Of a stretch of 64,000 bases of DNA, positions 9,445-17,266 are shown piece by piece. The translations under genes were made by a program, and so were the position numbers. Origin of the DNA: Bremerella alba (GTDB taxonomy: Bacteria > Planctomycetota > Planctomycetia > Pirellulales > Pirellulaceae). The notes under the pieces are model-generated. The model ran no database searches. It worked only from the letters and a program-made list of their open reading frames with translations, and was not told the origin of the DNA. The stretch's first letter is position 1. Each line of letters begins with the position of its first letter. Location of the stretch: assembly GCF_013618625.1 (NCBI RefSeq), contig NZ_JABRWO010000004.1, positions 248,001 to 312,000 on the forward strand, in the 5' to 3' direction.

Positions 9445-10089
9445 CTAGTCGATTTCTAAATCCAAGTCTGGGTCCTCTCGATTTGTTGACGAATTATCAA
9501 TCGAATCTTCTGCTCGATGGGCACCTGCAATTGCCGTCCCAGTTACTCCAGCACGACTACTGGATGAAGTTTCTGAACTAATAACCTCTGACGAAAGCAC
9601 TGTGTCCACCTGATCTGCATGCACAATGGCCAGCACAAGTGTCCCATCAGGCTTTTTAATGATTTGACATGGCACGCCTCGTGATCTTAAGTTCTCGATG
9701 AGTTCACGAACGTGTGCTACAGCCACTCTATTCGCCTCTTCATCCACATTAGAATTAGATTTTGAGCTAAGTGCGATCTGTTGGGCTTCTGCCTCGCGTT
9801 CCTCAGCGATGTAGTGAGACAACTGTACTTTGCGCTGCCAGTAATCCGGAAGATTGCCGAAGCCTCTCACAAAGCTGCGAGTCGCAGATAGAGTATCAGC
9901 AACCAACATAAATGGCTCACACGTAATTCGCATAATTGATCGATTGATTCTCCCCCATACTTCCAGCCAAGTCTGGGGAGGCTCTTCAGAACTTGGGCTC
10001 GGCCTCGCTTTGATGCTGGTCTTAATTCCATAGGCGTCAACTTGCAAAGTTGACGATTCATCACTGTTATTCTCATCTCCTATACTCAA
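9445..10089 (-). CDS. Hypothetical protein, second gene of the direct-repeat island
   Basis: 214 residues from a TTG start at 10089; AAGGAG seven bases upstream decides this start, and the TTGA there overlaps the previous gene's TGA stop, so translation is coupled. No family recognised. The protein is polar and Ser/Glu-rich. The middle (SHYIAEEREAEAQQIALS) looks helical. It is followed by a compact segment VAHVRELIENLRSRGVPCQI then IKKPDGTLVLAIVHADQVD that may be a small alpha/beta domain. The tail is acidic (DPDLDLEID). Base composition is clearly more AT-rich than the flanks, consistent with horizontal acquisition. Confidence 0.7.
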   Translation of the reverse strand: MSIGDENNSDESSTLQVDAYGIKTSIKARPSPSSEEPPQTWLEVWGRINRSIMRITCEPFMLVADTLSATRSFVRGFGNLPDYWQRKVQLSHYIAEEREAEAQQIALSSKSNSNVDEEANRVAVAHVRELIENLRSRGVPCQIIKKPDGTLVLAIVHADQVDTVLSSEVISSETSSSSRAGVTGTAIAGAHRAEDSIDNSSTNREDPDLDLEID

Positions 10090-10871
10090 AGTAGAGCTCC
10101 TTCAGAGGTCGGAACGTCACACGACGTTGATCGAATTCGTTCAACCCCAAGTGCCCCCTGGCTACGAGCAAGATCCCCCAAAGCTTTGACGATATCAGAG
10201 TATTCCTCATGAGAAATAATCTCTGGATCCCAGATGATCTCGATCATTGGGGGACTAAGCAACTCGCCATTAACTTTCTCACGGGTTTCATTTTGTAAGA
10301 CATCCTGCTGAAGTTGCTGGCTCATCTTGAACCAAAATGGCGAAACATCCGACCATAGCGAAGCCCAATCCAATTTCGGTAATGCCCCGGGCAAAAGAAC
10401 TTCGTCCAAGTACGTTCTATACTGAAAAAAATCACCTTGCACTGTTTTGAAGAACGACTTATCCACCGCTGTTCCGGCAACAATTGAAGCATCGATCGCA
10501 TACGCTGGATTGTTCGTAGGATTGTCATACATCCAATCAATTACTGATTGAACTGACCGCACAATTGACGTGGCTGTTGCATTGGAAGTTTCGCTACCAG
10601 CTGAGAGAGCACACGCCTCATTAAGTGGCCCCAAATAATTCTTAAGCCCACGAAACAAATAATGGCTGAGGTCGGGCTGCAGCTGAATTACTTCCTCAGC
10701 GAGGGATAAAGCCTCTTCCTGCAGGACAATGTATTTGCCACATACTCTGAGATTGTCGTTAAGATTAAACAGTGGCTGCACACGTCTAGTACAGCGGATC
10801 GCAAAGAGTGTCGAATCATAGAATGAAATACGATCCAACTCTACGCCTTCAATTCTCATAGCATCTTCCAT
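10086..10871 (-). CDS. Hypothetical protein, first gene of the direct-repeat island
   Basis: 261 residues, no family recognised. The N-terminal half is probably helical (QEEALSLAEEVIQLQPDLSH, then LFRGLKNYLGPLNEACALS). A C-terminal block reads EIIWDPEIISHEEYSDIVKA then LGDLARSQGALGVERIRS; this resembles a short conserved tail I associate with other uncharacterised bacterial proteins (memory, not verified). It overlaps the next gene by four bases, so the two products probably act together. Upstream leader DNA can form two mutually exclusive hairpins. A second in-frame ATG lies four codons in (10859). Confidence 0.7.
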   Translation of the reverse strand: MEDAMRIEGVELDRISFYDSTLFAIRCTRRVQPLFNLNDNLRVCGKYIVLQEEALSLAEEVIQLQPDLSHYLFRGLKNYLGPLNEACALSAGSETSNATATSIVRSVQSVIDWMYDNPTNNPAYAIDASIVAGTAVDKSFFKTVQGDFFQYRTYLDEVLLPGALPKLDWASLWSDVSPFWFKMSQQLQQDVLQNETREKVNGELLSPPMIEIIWDPEIISHEEYSDIVKALGDLARSQGALGVERIRSTSCDVPTSEGALL

Positions 10872-10947
10872 TCAACTGCAGCAACATAATCATTGATTCA
10901 TCCACTCTGTATAACAGAAGAGAAACTAATTTCAATTACGAGTCATC

Positions 10948-10979
10948 GTTGACTGGAGGGCACGGTCAACATTCCCTCC
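10948..10979 (-). promoter_or_regulatory. Two interleaved, mutually exclusive hairpins in the leader of the island operon
   Basis: On the minus strand the order is GGAGGG, AAT, GTTGAC, CGTG, CCCTCC, A, GTCAAC. GGAGGG can pair with CCCTCC and GTTGAC with GTCAAC, but the arms interleave, so only one hairpin (or a strained pseudoknot) can form. It lies 77-108 bases upstream of the first island gene. Could be an attenuator-like switch or a DNA operator; function is inference. Confidence 0.35.
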
Positions 10980-11048
10980 TTATTCCCCATCTCAAATTGT
11001 GCCGATTGCGTCTCGCCAGTGCGAAAAGGGGTACTCGCGTGCCAACCG

Positions 11049-11264
11049 TTATTCAGCTTCCAAGACACTGGCCAGGGAACCGTTCACCTTAGCAATTGCT
11101 TCAACGAAGTACTGACAAGTTCTATCCTTACTCAGAAATCTTTGACGTTGATAGCAAGAGAATGTGACGAAGTGAGGGTCGCCCGGCGTATCGTAGATTC
11201 GGCGTCTTTTTCTGTGAGAAGTGGGCATGCACTTTAGTTTGCCCTGAATCCGTAGTAGGTTCAA
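11049..11264 (-). pseudogene. Truncated REP-associated tyrosine transposase (RAYT, IS200-like)
   Basis: The frame encodes about 71 residues; the likely start is an internal Met at 11228. The N-terminal RAYT signature is visible: RRRIYDTPGDPHFVTFSCYQ then RQRFLSKDRT. Intact RAYTs are usually 150-250 residues and later carry the HxH and catalytic Tyr motifs. Here the homology stops near FVEAIAK and the frame ends soon after, so the catalytic part is missing. A REP-type hairpin sits just upstream (11282-11305), the normal position for a RAYT/REP pair. It lies inside the direct-repeat-bounded segment and is inactive. Confidence 0.7.
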
Positions 11265-11281
11265 GCCAACGCTCTAACCCA

Positions 11282-11305
11282 CACGCCCAAGCGGACTTGG
11301 GCGTG
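11282..11305. repeat. REP-type hairpin beside the RAYT remnant
   Basis: A perfect 10-bp stem CACGCCCAAG/CTTGGGCGTG has a four-base CGGA loop. The arms and position (upstream of a RAYT fragment, seven bases before the right 81-bp repeat) match a repetitive extragenic palindrome. Confidence 0.8.
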
Positions 11306-11312
11306 GCACCCA

Positions 11313-11393
11313 GGCTCTAGTCGGGAAGGCGAAACGCCGGCGAGCCCGATCGCGCGAGGGATGTTAGCAGAGGCTGGGATTTCGGGGCAAGGG
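11313..11393. repeat. 81-bp direct repeat, right copy
   Basis: Eighty of 81 bases match the copy at 9295-9375, in the same orientation. Together they enclose 1,937 bases with two unknown genes and RAYT/REP debris. The near identity suggests a recent event. Confidence 0.95.
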
Positions 11394-11454
11394 CGAACCT
11401 CAGAAGGGGAGTTGAGCACGCCCCTATCCGTTTTTTCGCTAGGAAAAGAAGCGT

Positions 11455-11889
11455 CTAGCGTGGCTTGCGGACCACGAAGTCGAGCGTGGACGAGTTTCCA
11501 GGCTTCACTTCCGCGGTCAGTCCCGAGGTTCGCGGGCTGGTGAACGATTCCTCAACCTGAGAGACCCGCCGAGAAGTCCGCTTGTACGACTGGCTCGCCT
11601 CGTCCCAAACCTCGTCTCCGCCACCGTACGAAGCAATTGCTACCCCATAGGTACCGGGCACGACACCGTCGCCGGTCGAAAACGTACCCATCGTGAACGA
11701 ACCATCCGACTGGATATCGGCGGAACTAGAGGATGCCGAATTCTCGAAAATGATCGTACCCGAAGTTAAAGGACTACCATCCTCGAACGTCACCGAGCCG
11801 GTAACGGCCGTTGTATTTGAAGCACCGCAACCAAAGCAGCCGACAATTGCGAAGCATATGCCAAGGGTCAACAAGGCTTGAGCATTCAT
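11455..11889 (-). CDS. Small lipoprotein paired with a DUF1559 gene
   Basis: 144 residues. The signal peptide ends in I-V-G-C-F-G-C, giving one or two possible lipidated cysteines. The mature part has the same pattern as other lipoproteins here: VTGSVTFEDGSPLTSGTIIF, then SDGSFTMGTFSTGDGVVPGT and YGVAIASYGG. It follows the DUF1559 gene at 11973-13055 by about 83 bases on the same strand. The ribosome-binding site GGAATCTC is modest. The predicted role is a surface-exposed beta-sandwich; no activity known. Confidence 0.8.
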   Translation of the reverse strand: MNAQALLTLGICFAIVGCFGCGASNTTAVTGSVTFEDGSPLTSGTIIFENSASSSSADIQSDGSFTMGTFSTGDGVVPGTYGVAIASYGGGDEVWDEASQSYKRTSRRVSQVEESFTSPRTSGLTAEVKPGNSSTLDFVVRKPR

Positions 11890-11972
11890 TCTGAGATTCC
11901 ATCTATCTTGACCTGAAAGAAAGACCAGATCACAGCTGATCTAGTCTTTGCCAGGCATCTGTTAAGTTACGT

Positions 11973-13055
11973 TTAGAACGAGGAGACTTGTCCGTCAGTC
12001 GCATGCCCCATTTGATTGAGCGTTGTCCGCGAGGCACTCACAGAGACCGCGGAAACCGAGCCATCGGCCCTCAGAAACTGAGATACGCCTGGGTGCCAAC
12101 TTCCCATCGCGATGTCACGATCAGGCCCCCCTAGGTCGCCGTCTCCGTCGGTGTCTCGAACATCCTTCGGTCCACGTGCTAAACCATAAGCAATTGTTCG
12201 TGCGACGTTGTATTCCTGCCAATTGCCTTGGGCATAGGCGTAGCTGCCATCCTGCATCATTCCATCGCAGCACTTGCCAAACGCATCGTATTCCTGACGA
12301 ACATGCTTTTCACCGACAATAAAAGTGTTACTCAACCCGTCGGTGATATAAGCGAACGAGTCACGCGGGCTGGGGCTGCGATAAAGGTCATCGCCGGTGA
12401 TCGTTCCACAACCGGAAGGTGTCTTTGCCAGGCGAACGCCCCCCTTTTGATTTTCTACGTGGTTCGTTTCGCACGCATCCCAGATGAAGTAGATTTGCCC
12501 TTCATTGGTGCTGAAATCACCTTGTGGCACTTTGTTGCTGGCATCGACCAACAAAACCACTGCGTAATCGCTCAAGGGGCCACGACCGTTACCGGTATCT
12601 TTCATTGCATTGCCGTCGCCGCTTCGTCGCGAGGGGCAGGTCATGAAATCAATGGATGCGAGCGCCGATCTTTCGTCGGCAGTCAGAAGATCCCAGTTCG
12701 TATGAAAGGACTTCGCCATGCCGGTTTTGGTTCCAGCGGAGTTCCCCCCATTGAGTAACTCGTAGGCGTTCGCCTGTTCGGCAAACCGGTAGAGCTCGAC
12801 GAAGAAACTACCCCGGCCGCCTCCGCGCGTAAGCCAGGGAATCCCGTTGAACGTGTCATGAAAATTATGAACGGCCAGCCCCATCTGCTTGAGATTGTTA
12901 GAACACTCGGATCGCCGGGCAGCTTCACGAGCCTGTTGAACGGCCGGGAGCAACAGCGCAATCAAAACGCCGATAATGGCAATAACAACTAACAGCTCGA
13001 CTAACGTAAATGCTCGTCGCGAGACGCATCGACCTTTGTTGATGACTAGAGTCAC
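11973..13055 (-). CDS. DUF1559 protein with prepilin-type N-terminus
   Basis: About 360 residues. I prefer the GTG at 13055 because AAGG lies eight bases upstream and the leader then becomes short and basic; an ATG at 13121 would add 22 hydrophobic residues ahead of the prepilin leader. The signal is [10 protein letters not shown] (Ala instead of Gly before Phe, Glu at +5), followed by the standard helix and [20 protein letters not shown]. The end carries [12 protein letters not shown], an exact H-X9-[25 protein letters not shown] fragments match the family core. Lipoprotein partner directly downstream. Confidence 0.9.
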   Translation of the reverse strand: MTLVINKGRCVSRRAFTLVELLVVIAIIGVLIALLLPAVQQAREAARRSECSNNLKQMGLAVHNFHDTFNGIPWLTRGGGRGSFFVELYRFAEQANAYELLNGGNSAGTKTGMAKSFHTNWDLLTADERSALASIDFMTCPSRRSGDGNAMKDTGNGRGPLSDYAVVLLVDASNKVPQGDFSTNEGQIYFIWDACETNHVENQKGGVRLAKTPSGCGTITGDDLYRSPSPRDSFAYITDGLSNTFIVGEKHVRQEYDAFGKCCDGMMQDGSYAYAQGNWQEYNVARTIAYGLARGPKDVRDTDGDGDLGGPDRDIAMGSWHPGVSQFLRADGSVSAVSVSASRTTLNQMGHATDGQVSSF

Positions 13056-13306
13056 GTAACAAACCTTGAAAAAAAAGACGTTTAAAAAAGAGAAAAGAAC
13101 CCCCACGAAGAAGGTAGCCATATTCTTCTCTTGGTAGTACTAAAAAGCAATAGATTTGCTATGCAAAATAGGCGGTATTCAATTTTCCCTGCCCGTCGCA
13201 ATCGGTTGGTTCAACAAAGCAGGATGGATCGCGCCTATTGCGCAAAGACTTCTGAATGTGAAAAAAAATCGGCGCGCGCACTAGCCATACGACCCACCGG
13301 GATGGT

Positions 13307-13324
13307 ATACATACATACATACAT
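13307..13324. repeat. Tetranucleotide microsatellite (ATAC)4
   Basis: Four tandem ATAC units plus AT. Tandem tetranucleotides can vary in copy number; here it lies upstream of the minus-strand DUF1559 gene (about 250 bases before its start) and not inside a gene. Confidence 0.85.
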
Positions 13325-13406
13325 CAATGGGGATGCTTCCCCGAAACCATGATTTTCTACTCGGTCCTGCGTGAATTCCATCTCGCTTGTAAGGACCTAA
13401 CTGCCT

Positions 13407-13460
13407 TGCCCAAATCTTCTTGGGCAGACGCATTCGGCAGCCCTGCTAACACGGGCTGCC
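13407..13460. repeat. Two adjacent hairpins (REP-like pair)
   Basis: First hairpin: TGCCCAA (13407-13413) with TTGGGCA (13420-13426), six-base loop. Second: GGCAGCCC (13436-13443) with GGGCTGCC (13453-13460), nine-base loop. The first resembles the REP hairpin at 11282. Two close palindromes in non-coding DNA are typical of a REP doublet; a small RNA is possible. Confidence 0.45.
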
Positions 13461-13536
13461 TATCGAACTTCTTCACTTTCCAAGACATGCCCACACAGAT
13501 GTCGGCATGACACTCCCATTCGAAAGCAATATCGCT

Positions 13537-13941
13537 ATGTCCAACTCCATCAAAACGCCTATTCAAACGAACCCTGCCTGTGCGAATACAAGTTCAGCCA
13601 CCTCAATCGCCGATCGCATGAAGGCGCTTTACCGACAACTTCAGGAAGAGCTTCGCTTGAAGCAGTTAGAGATCGACCGACTACAGCGGGAGCTCGACGC
13701 GCGAGAAGCAGAAGATGATCCCGACGAAGAGAGTCTGCCGCCTGCGAAGCCAAACACAAACCCACGCGCACCTACATTGCGTCGGCGATCTCGTTTGCAG
13801 GCCCAGAAGGCACCGGTGCGCCAGCGGACAAGACAGACCAACCGTCGAGCCAAAATAGGCTCGGCCCAACCAGGCACAACCCACGCAGGCGACGGCAAGG
13901 AACCTGGGCAGCATAACACCCAAGAACGCGGCCCACCCTAA
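13537..13941 (+). CDS. Possible small coiled-coil protein
   Basis: About 134 residues from the ATG at 13537, or 144 from 13507. Neither start has a strong ribosome-binding site. The middle has a convincing heptad-like helix (MKALYRQLQEELRLKQLEID, then RLQRELDAREAE) followed by an acidic patch and a basic, Pro/Arg/Gln-rich tail. No family recognised. It lies in repeat-rich DNA and its 3' end runs into a dispersed repeat, so it may be a partial or decayed gene. Coding status is uncertain. Confidence 0.4.
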   Translation: MSNSIKTPIQTNPACANTSSATSIADRMKALYRQLQEELRLKQLEIDRLQRELDAREAEDDPDEESLPPAKPNTNPRAPTLRRRSRLQAQKAPVRQRTRQTNRRAKIGSAQPGTTHAGDGKEPGQHNTQERGPP

Positions 13942-14347
13942 CGACAATCTGGTCCCCCTCTCCCTTGAAGGGAGAGGGCTAGGGCGAAGGATTCCTGAAC
14001 AACAGTTGACGAAGATCGCAGAAACACGTTCCAAAATGTTCGTGAACATCGTCGACGCATGCGCTGCCATCGGGCTGGGTGCCCTCTCAGCCTAACCCTC
14101 TCTGTGCGAGTAGGGGGCAAGGGGAACGCAGCGCGTTTGCCGCTCGATCGAGCAGGTAATATCACGTATTAGGGGGGCATTCCTGGCCTTTTCTCGTGAG
14201 TATTTCGTGATTGTTGTACGAATTTACAGGCCCTTGCCTAGAAAATGCTTGTTAACCTGAACTTTGCCGACTTAACTGAATACCTCTTTCCAAGTTACGT
14301 CGTATGCTTTGTAGAAATACGACGCGATCGACACGAAGGGCGTTTCA
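13942..14347. other. Gene-free region with dispersed repeats
   Basis: 406 bases before the secreted-protein gene at 14348. The left part (13953-14120) is repeat-derived; the rest is AT-richer leader DNA. An overlapping minus-strand frame there is a typical artefact of this repeat (it gives Pro/Ser/Arg-rich LRPSPLPSRERG). Confidence 0.55.
13953..14120. repeat. Dispersed intergenic repeat with CCCTCTCCC hairpin
   Basis: A hairpin CCCTCTCCC (13956-13964)/GGGAGAGGG (13970-13978) is followed by CTAGGGCGAAGG. A related block, CCTAACCCTCTCT then TAGGGGGCAAGGGG, ends the segment near 14120. The same motif occurs at 49394-49425. This kind of CCCTAGCCCTCTCCC sequence is a widespread intergenic repeat in GC-rich bacteria. 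Confidence 0.6.
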
Positions 14348-14995
14348 ATGAGACCACTCCTACTAACGGTATGTTGCTTTTTGGCAACTTCTCCTGTTTT
14401 TGCACAAGACTATGTTGCCCCGATGGTGCCGCTTTATGGCGACTATGGGCATGCATCGACGGCGGCCGAAGGCGCGCTAGATGGGATGGCCAACGTGGTC
14501 AGTGCCCAGGGCTCGTACAATTTGCAGAGCTCGGAAGCGGCAATCAATATGACCCAGGCCCAGAGCCAAGAGATTGCTAATCACCAGCAATACGCCGACA
14601 CGTATTTCCAAATGCGGGCTCAACGCGACGCCTACGAGGCGAAGAAGCACCCCCGCCCAACCGAAGAGCAGCTGGTACACCTGGCCCACTCCGAAGCCCC
14701 TAAAGGCCTTCCTGCGGGAAGTGTCGACAAGGAATCTGGCAAGCTCAATTGGCCTCGCCTGCTGCAATACCCCGACTTCGCAAAGCAAGAGCAAGTCGTG
14801 GAATCGTTGCTCAAGAAAAAGTCGGCCAACGGCATGCTCGGTGCCCAAGACGCCCAACAGTTCACCGAGGCCATCGAACAAATGGCCGTGACGCTGAAAC
14901 GTGGCATCACCAAGGTTCCCCCACAACAGTACATGACGGCCTACGACTTTTTGAAACAACTGCTTTACTCGACCTGTCAAACTCAATTGCCGTAG
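14348..14995 (+). CDS. Secreted hypothetical protein
   Basis: 215 residues with GAAGGG before the ATG. A signal peptide ends at VFAQD. The mature protein is mostly helical and Gln-rich, with a stretch LQSSEAAINMTQAQSQEIAN and an Arg/Lys-rich segment (RAQRDAYEAKKHPRPTEEQ). A C-terminal helix pair follows (QFTEAIEQMAVTLKRGITKV). No family recognised; such proteins are frequent in planctomycetes and probably periplasmic. The HEAT-repeat gene begins 36 bases after its stop, so the two are likely co-transcribed. Confidence 0.75.
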   Translation: MRPLLLTVCCFLATSPVFAQDYVAPMVPLYGDYGHASTAAEGALDGMANVVSAQGSYNLQSSEAAINMTQAQSQEIANHQQYADTYFQMRAQRDAYEAKKHPRPTEEQLVHLAHSEAPKGLPAGSVDKESGKLNWPRLLQYPDFAKQEQVVESLLKKKSANGMLGAQDAQQFTEAIEQMAVTLKRGITKVPPQQYMTAYDFLKQLLYSTCQTQLP

Positions 14996-15031
14996 TCAGT
15001 AGTTTGCGTTTTAGCTTTGGAGATTATCGTC

Positions 15032-16396
15032 GTGATTCGACTTGCAACCCTATTCGCATTAACTGTCCTGACTTCGGCTACCTGGCTACCTTTCGCTGCT
15101 GCGGATGAAGCTGCCAAACCATCGGTCGACGCCCTCGTCCAGGCAACTGCTAATGCAGACCCCACCGTTCGGCGAAAAGCGATCGCGGCCTTGATCGCTA
15201 GCAATCCTGGACCGAAGGTCACCATCCCGCTGTTTACCAAGCTTTTGGAAGACTCGGATCCGGCCGTGCGTCTGCGTGTGATGAATGCCATCGCCGATGC
15301 AGGTTCGCCTGCGGTGCCCGGTTTGACCGAAGCTTTGAAGAACGACAAAGCCGCATTCTGGGCATGCTTGATCTTGCGTGAACTGGGCCCCAAAGCAGCC
15401 GATGCTGCTCCGGCTTTGGCCAACGTACTAGAGAACGGCAAAGGCGAGATTCGCCGCGAGGCACTGCTTTCGCTGGCCGCGATGCCCAAAGCAGCCGAGC
15501 AATACACCGACCTGATCGCCAAGCAGCTCGACGACGAACAACTTCAAATTGCCGCCGTTTACACATTAGGCCGCATCGGCAAAATGCCGGAGGATGCCAC
15601 CCAGCAACTTCGCGCCAATACCCGCAAAAAAGGCATGTTGTCACTGGTTAGTGTCTGGGCTCTCGCTCGCTCGAATCCAGCAGACAAACAGATGAACCAG
15701 GAAGCAATCCAGCGTCTGGCCGCTGAATTGAGTTCCCCATACCCACTGGTTCGAGCGATGGCTTCGCAAGGACTCGTATCGCTGAAAGCCCCGCCCGAGC
15801 TATTGAAGCAAGCAATCAAAAGTGACTTGAGCATGGCTGAAGTTCCCGTTGTGCGTAACGCGTTGAACGTGTTAGCAACGATGGGGCCTGATGCGATCGA
15901 GCTTCTGACCGAAGCCCTCCAGCACCCCAGCGTTCAATACGACGCGGTTCTGATCATCGGCGACATGGGTCCCAAAGGCGCTTCGGCCACGGCGGCCTTG
16001 GCCAAGCTCATCGACGGCGACAATGTCCGCGTAGCCAACGAAGCAGTCGTTACCCTTGGCAAAATTGGTCCTGACGCCAATGCGGCCGTACCTCAATTGG
16101 CCAAAGCGTTGGAAAATGGACAAGGGACAATCGCCCATAACTCGGCATTGACCTTAGGACGCATCGGTCCGGCAGCGAAAGCCGCCCAGCCTGCACTTGT
16201 GAAAACAATGCAGAACACCAAAGACGCATCGATGCGACTGCTGTGTGCTTGGGCTCTGGTCCACATCGACGGCGATTCGGAAGCAACCCAAAAGGAAGTT
16301 TCGCCCGTGGTCGCTGCCGCTGCCAAATCAGACAACCCGGTCCTTCAAAAGGCCGCCAGCGAGTTGCTTGAAAAGATGAAAAGCTCCGGCAAGTAA
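15032..16396 (+). CDS. Secreted HEAT-repeat protein
   Basis: About 454 residues. The GTG at 15032 is chosen: GGAG lies nine bases upstream and the signal peptide then starts MIRLATLFALTVLTS; a TTG at 15017 is the alternative. The signal ends at FAAAD. The rest is built of tandem PBS-lyase/HEAT-like helical pairs, seen as repeated units such as DPTVRRKAIAALIAS, DPAVRLRVMNAIADAG, NGKGEIRREALLSLAAM and IGPDANAAVPQLAKALENG. HEAT arrays bind other proteins, so this is probably a periplasmic scaffold. It follows the secreted helical protein at 14348. Confidence 0.88.
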   Translation: MIRLATLFALTVLTSATWLPFAAADEAAKPSVDALVQATANADPTVRRKAIAALIASNPGPKVTIPLFTKLLEDSDPAVRLRVMNAIADAGSPAVPGLTEALKNDKAAFWACLILRELGPKAADAAPALANVLENGKGEIRREALLSLAAMPKAAEQYTDLIAKQLDDEQLQIAAVYTLGRIGKMPEDATQQLRANTRKKGMLSLVSVWALARSNPADKQMNQEAIQRLAAELSSPYPLVRAMASQGLVSLKAPPELLKQAIKSDLSMAEVPVVRNALNVLATMGPDAIELLTEALQHPSVQYDAVLIIGDMGPKGASATAALAKLIDGDNVRVANEAVVTLGKIGPDANAAVPQLAKALENGQGTIAHNSALTLGRIGPAAKAAQPALVKTMQNTKDASMRLLCAWALVHIDGDSEATQKEVSPVVAAAAKSDNPVLQKAASELLEKMKSSGK

Positions 16397-16493
16397 GCCG
16401 TTGCTTCATCGTGTTTCCAGTGCCTGTGCCGTCTATTGCGGAACGCCCACAGGCCAAGTGGCGAGAGCCGATAATCTGATTCATCTACGGTGG

Positions 16494-16910
16494 CTACTTC
16501 CAAGCAATGATCGCCGCTCCGCCGACGATCAATAGCCCACCGACCCAGTGCTGCCAGGCCAGTTTCTCTCCGAGAAAGATCGCCGCCAAAGCGATCGCGA
16601 AGACAACACTCAGCTTGTCGACCGGAGCAACCGAAGACGCCGGACCGAGGCTCAGTGCTTGAAAATAGCACAGCCACGACGCGCCCGTTGCCAAGCCTGA
16701 CAGAGCGAGAAAAAGAATGGCGTTGCCCGAAAGCGAGCGCCACGCTGGCATGCCGGTGGCCAAGACAATTCCCCAGGCCAACACCAGGACGACGCACGTG
16801 CGAATGGCCGTCGCCAGATTGGGCTCAACCTGGCTGGTACCTGCTTTGGCAAGCACGGCCGTGATGCCAGCGAACACGGCGGCCAGTAACGCCCAGTGAA
16901 ACCAATTCAT
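16494..16910 (-). CDS. Half-size EamA (drug/metabolite transporter) protein
   Basis: 138 residues with AAGGA before the ATG. One EamA repeat of five membrane segments: LLAAVFAGITAVLAKAG at the start, then the typical GASWLCYFQALSLGPASSVA, and VDKLSVVFAIALAAIFLGEK followed by a last helix. Most EamA transporters have two such repeats in about 300 residues; single-repeat forms dimerise, like small multidrug-resistance proteins. The substrate cannot be read. The gene is alone and convergent with the HEAT-repeat gene. Confidence 0.85.
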   Translation of the reverse strand: MNWFHWALLAAVFAGITAVLAKAGTSQVEPNLATAIRTCVVLVLAWGIVLATGMPAWRSLSGNAILFLALSGLATGASWLCYFQALSLGPASSVAPVDKLSVVFAIALAAIFLGEKLAWQHWVGGLLIVGGAAIIAWK

Positions 16911-17266
16911 CGTTACATATCCTTGTCAGCGAAATCGTTCGCCTCGTAGTATGCGATTCGCCGTGAATCGGTTCAAGCGTTTCCTAGATTTCTGCTCGTC
17001 AACAAATCCTTTGCCTAAGCAACGGCATTGCCATAAGCTGACGGAAAACGCCTCTTCTATTCCTCGGAAACAAGGAAACCTCGTCATGCGATGCGCGCCG
17101 AGGCGCTGCTGACGCAATTGGAAGCAATGAAGTAGAGGCTCTGCCGATCGGCCAGACACAGCCCTCAAGAATCAATCGCCAGCGGTGGTCCCCCAAACCG
17201 CGAAGACCCACCTGACAGTTCTTGCGTCAGGTGGGTCTCACGGCATCGTCGATTACCTACATCCCC
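16911..17266. other. Intergenic region, only a terminal hairpin recognised
   Basis: 356 bases between flavodoxin (3' side) and the EamA gene. Apart from the strong hairpin at 17205-17237 I see no gene-like signal; minus frames here lack domains. Confidence 0.5.
17205..17237 (-). terminator. Strong hairpin after flavodoxin
   Basis: A perfect 12-bp stem GACCCACCTGAC/GTCAGGTGGGTC with a nine-base loop lies 30 bases beyond the flavodoxin stop. No U-tract follows, so it may act as an mRNA end-stabiliser or a factor-dependent terminator. Confidence 0.5.

Larger units (their letters stand above)
10872..11454. other. Intergenic region carrying mobile-element debris
   Basis: 583 bases between the first island gene and the lipoprotein gene. 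It holds the interleaved hairpins, a truncated RAYT transposase, a REP-type hairpin and the right copy of the 81-bp repeat, listed separately. No intact gene is seen. Confidence 0.7.
13056..13506. other. Intergenic region with a microsatellite and two hairpins
   Basis: 451 bases. It contains the DUF1559 leader, a (ATAC)4 run at 13307-13324 and two adjacent hairpins at 13407-13460. A 69-codon minus frame crosses it but has no recognisable domain. It looks like decayed or repeat-derived DNA. Confidence 0.5.

Noticed and set aside
13681-14165. Minus-strand frames with LRPSPLPSRERG-like residues
   Set aside because: This sequence is a typical translation of a dispersed CCCTCTCCC repeat, not a protein.
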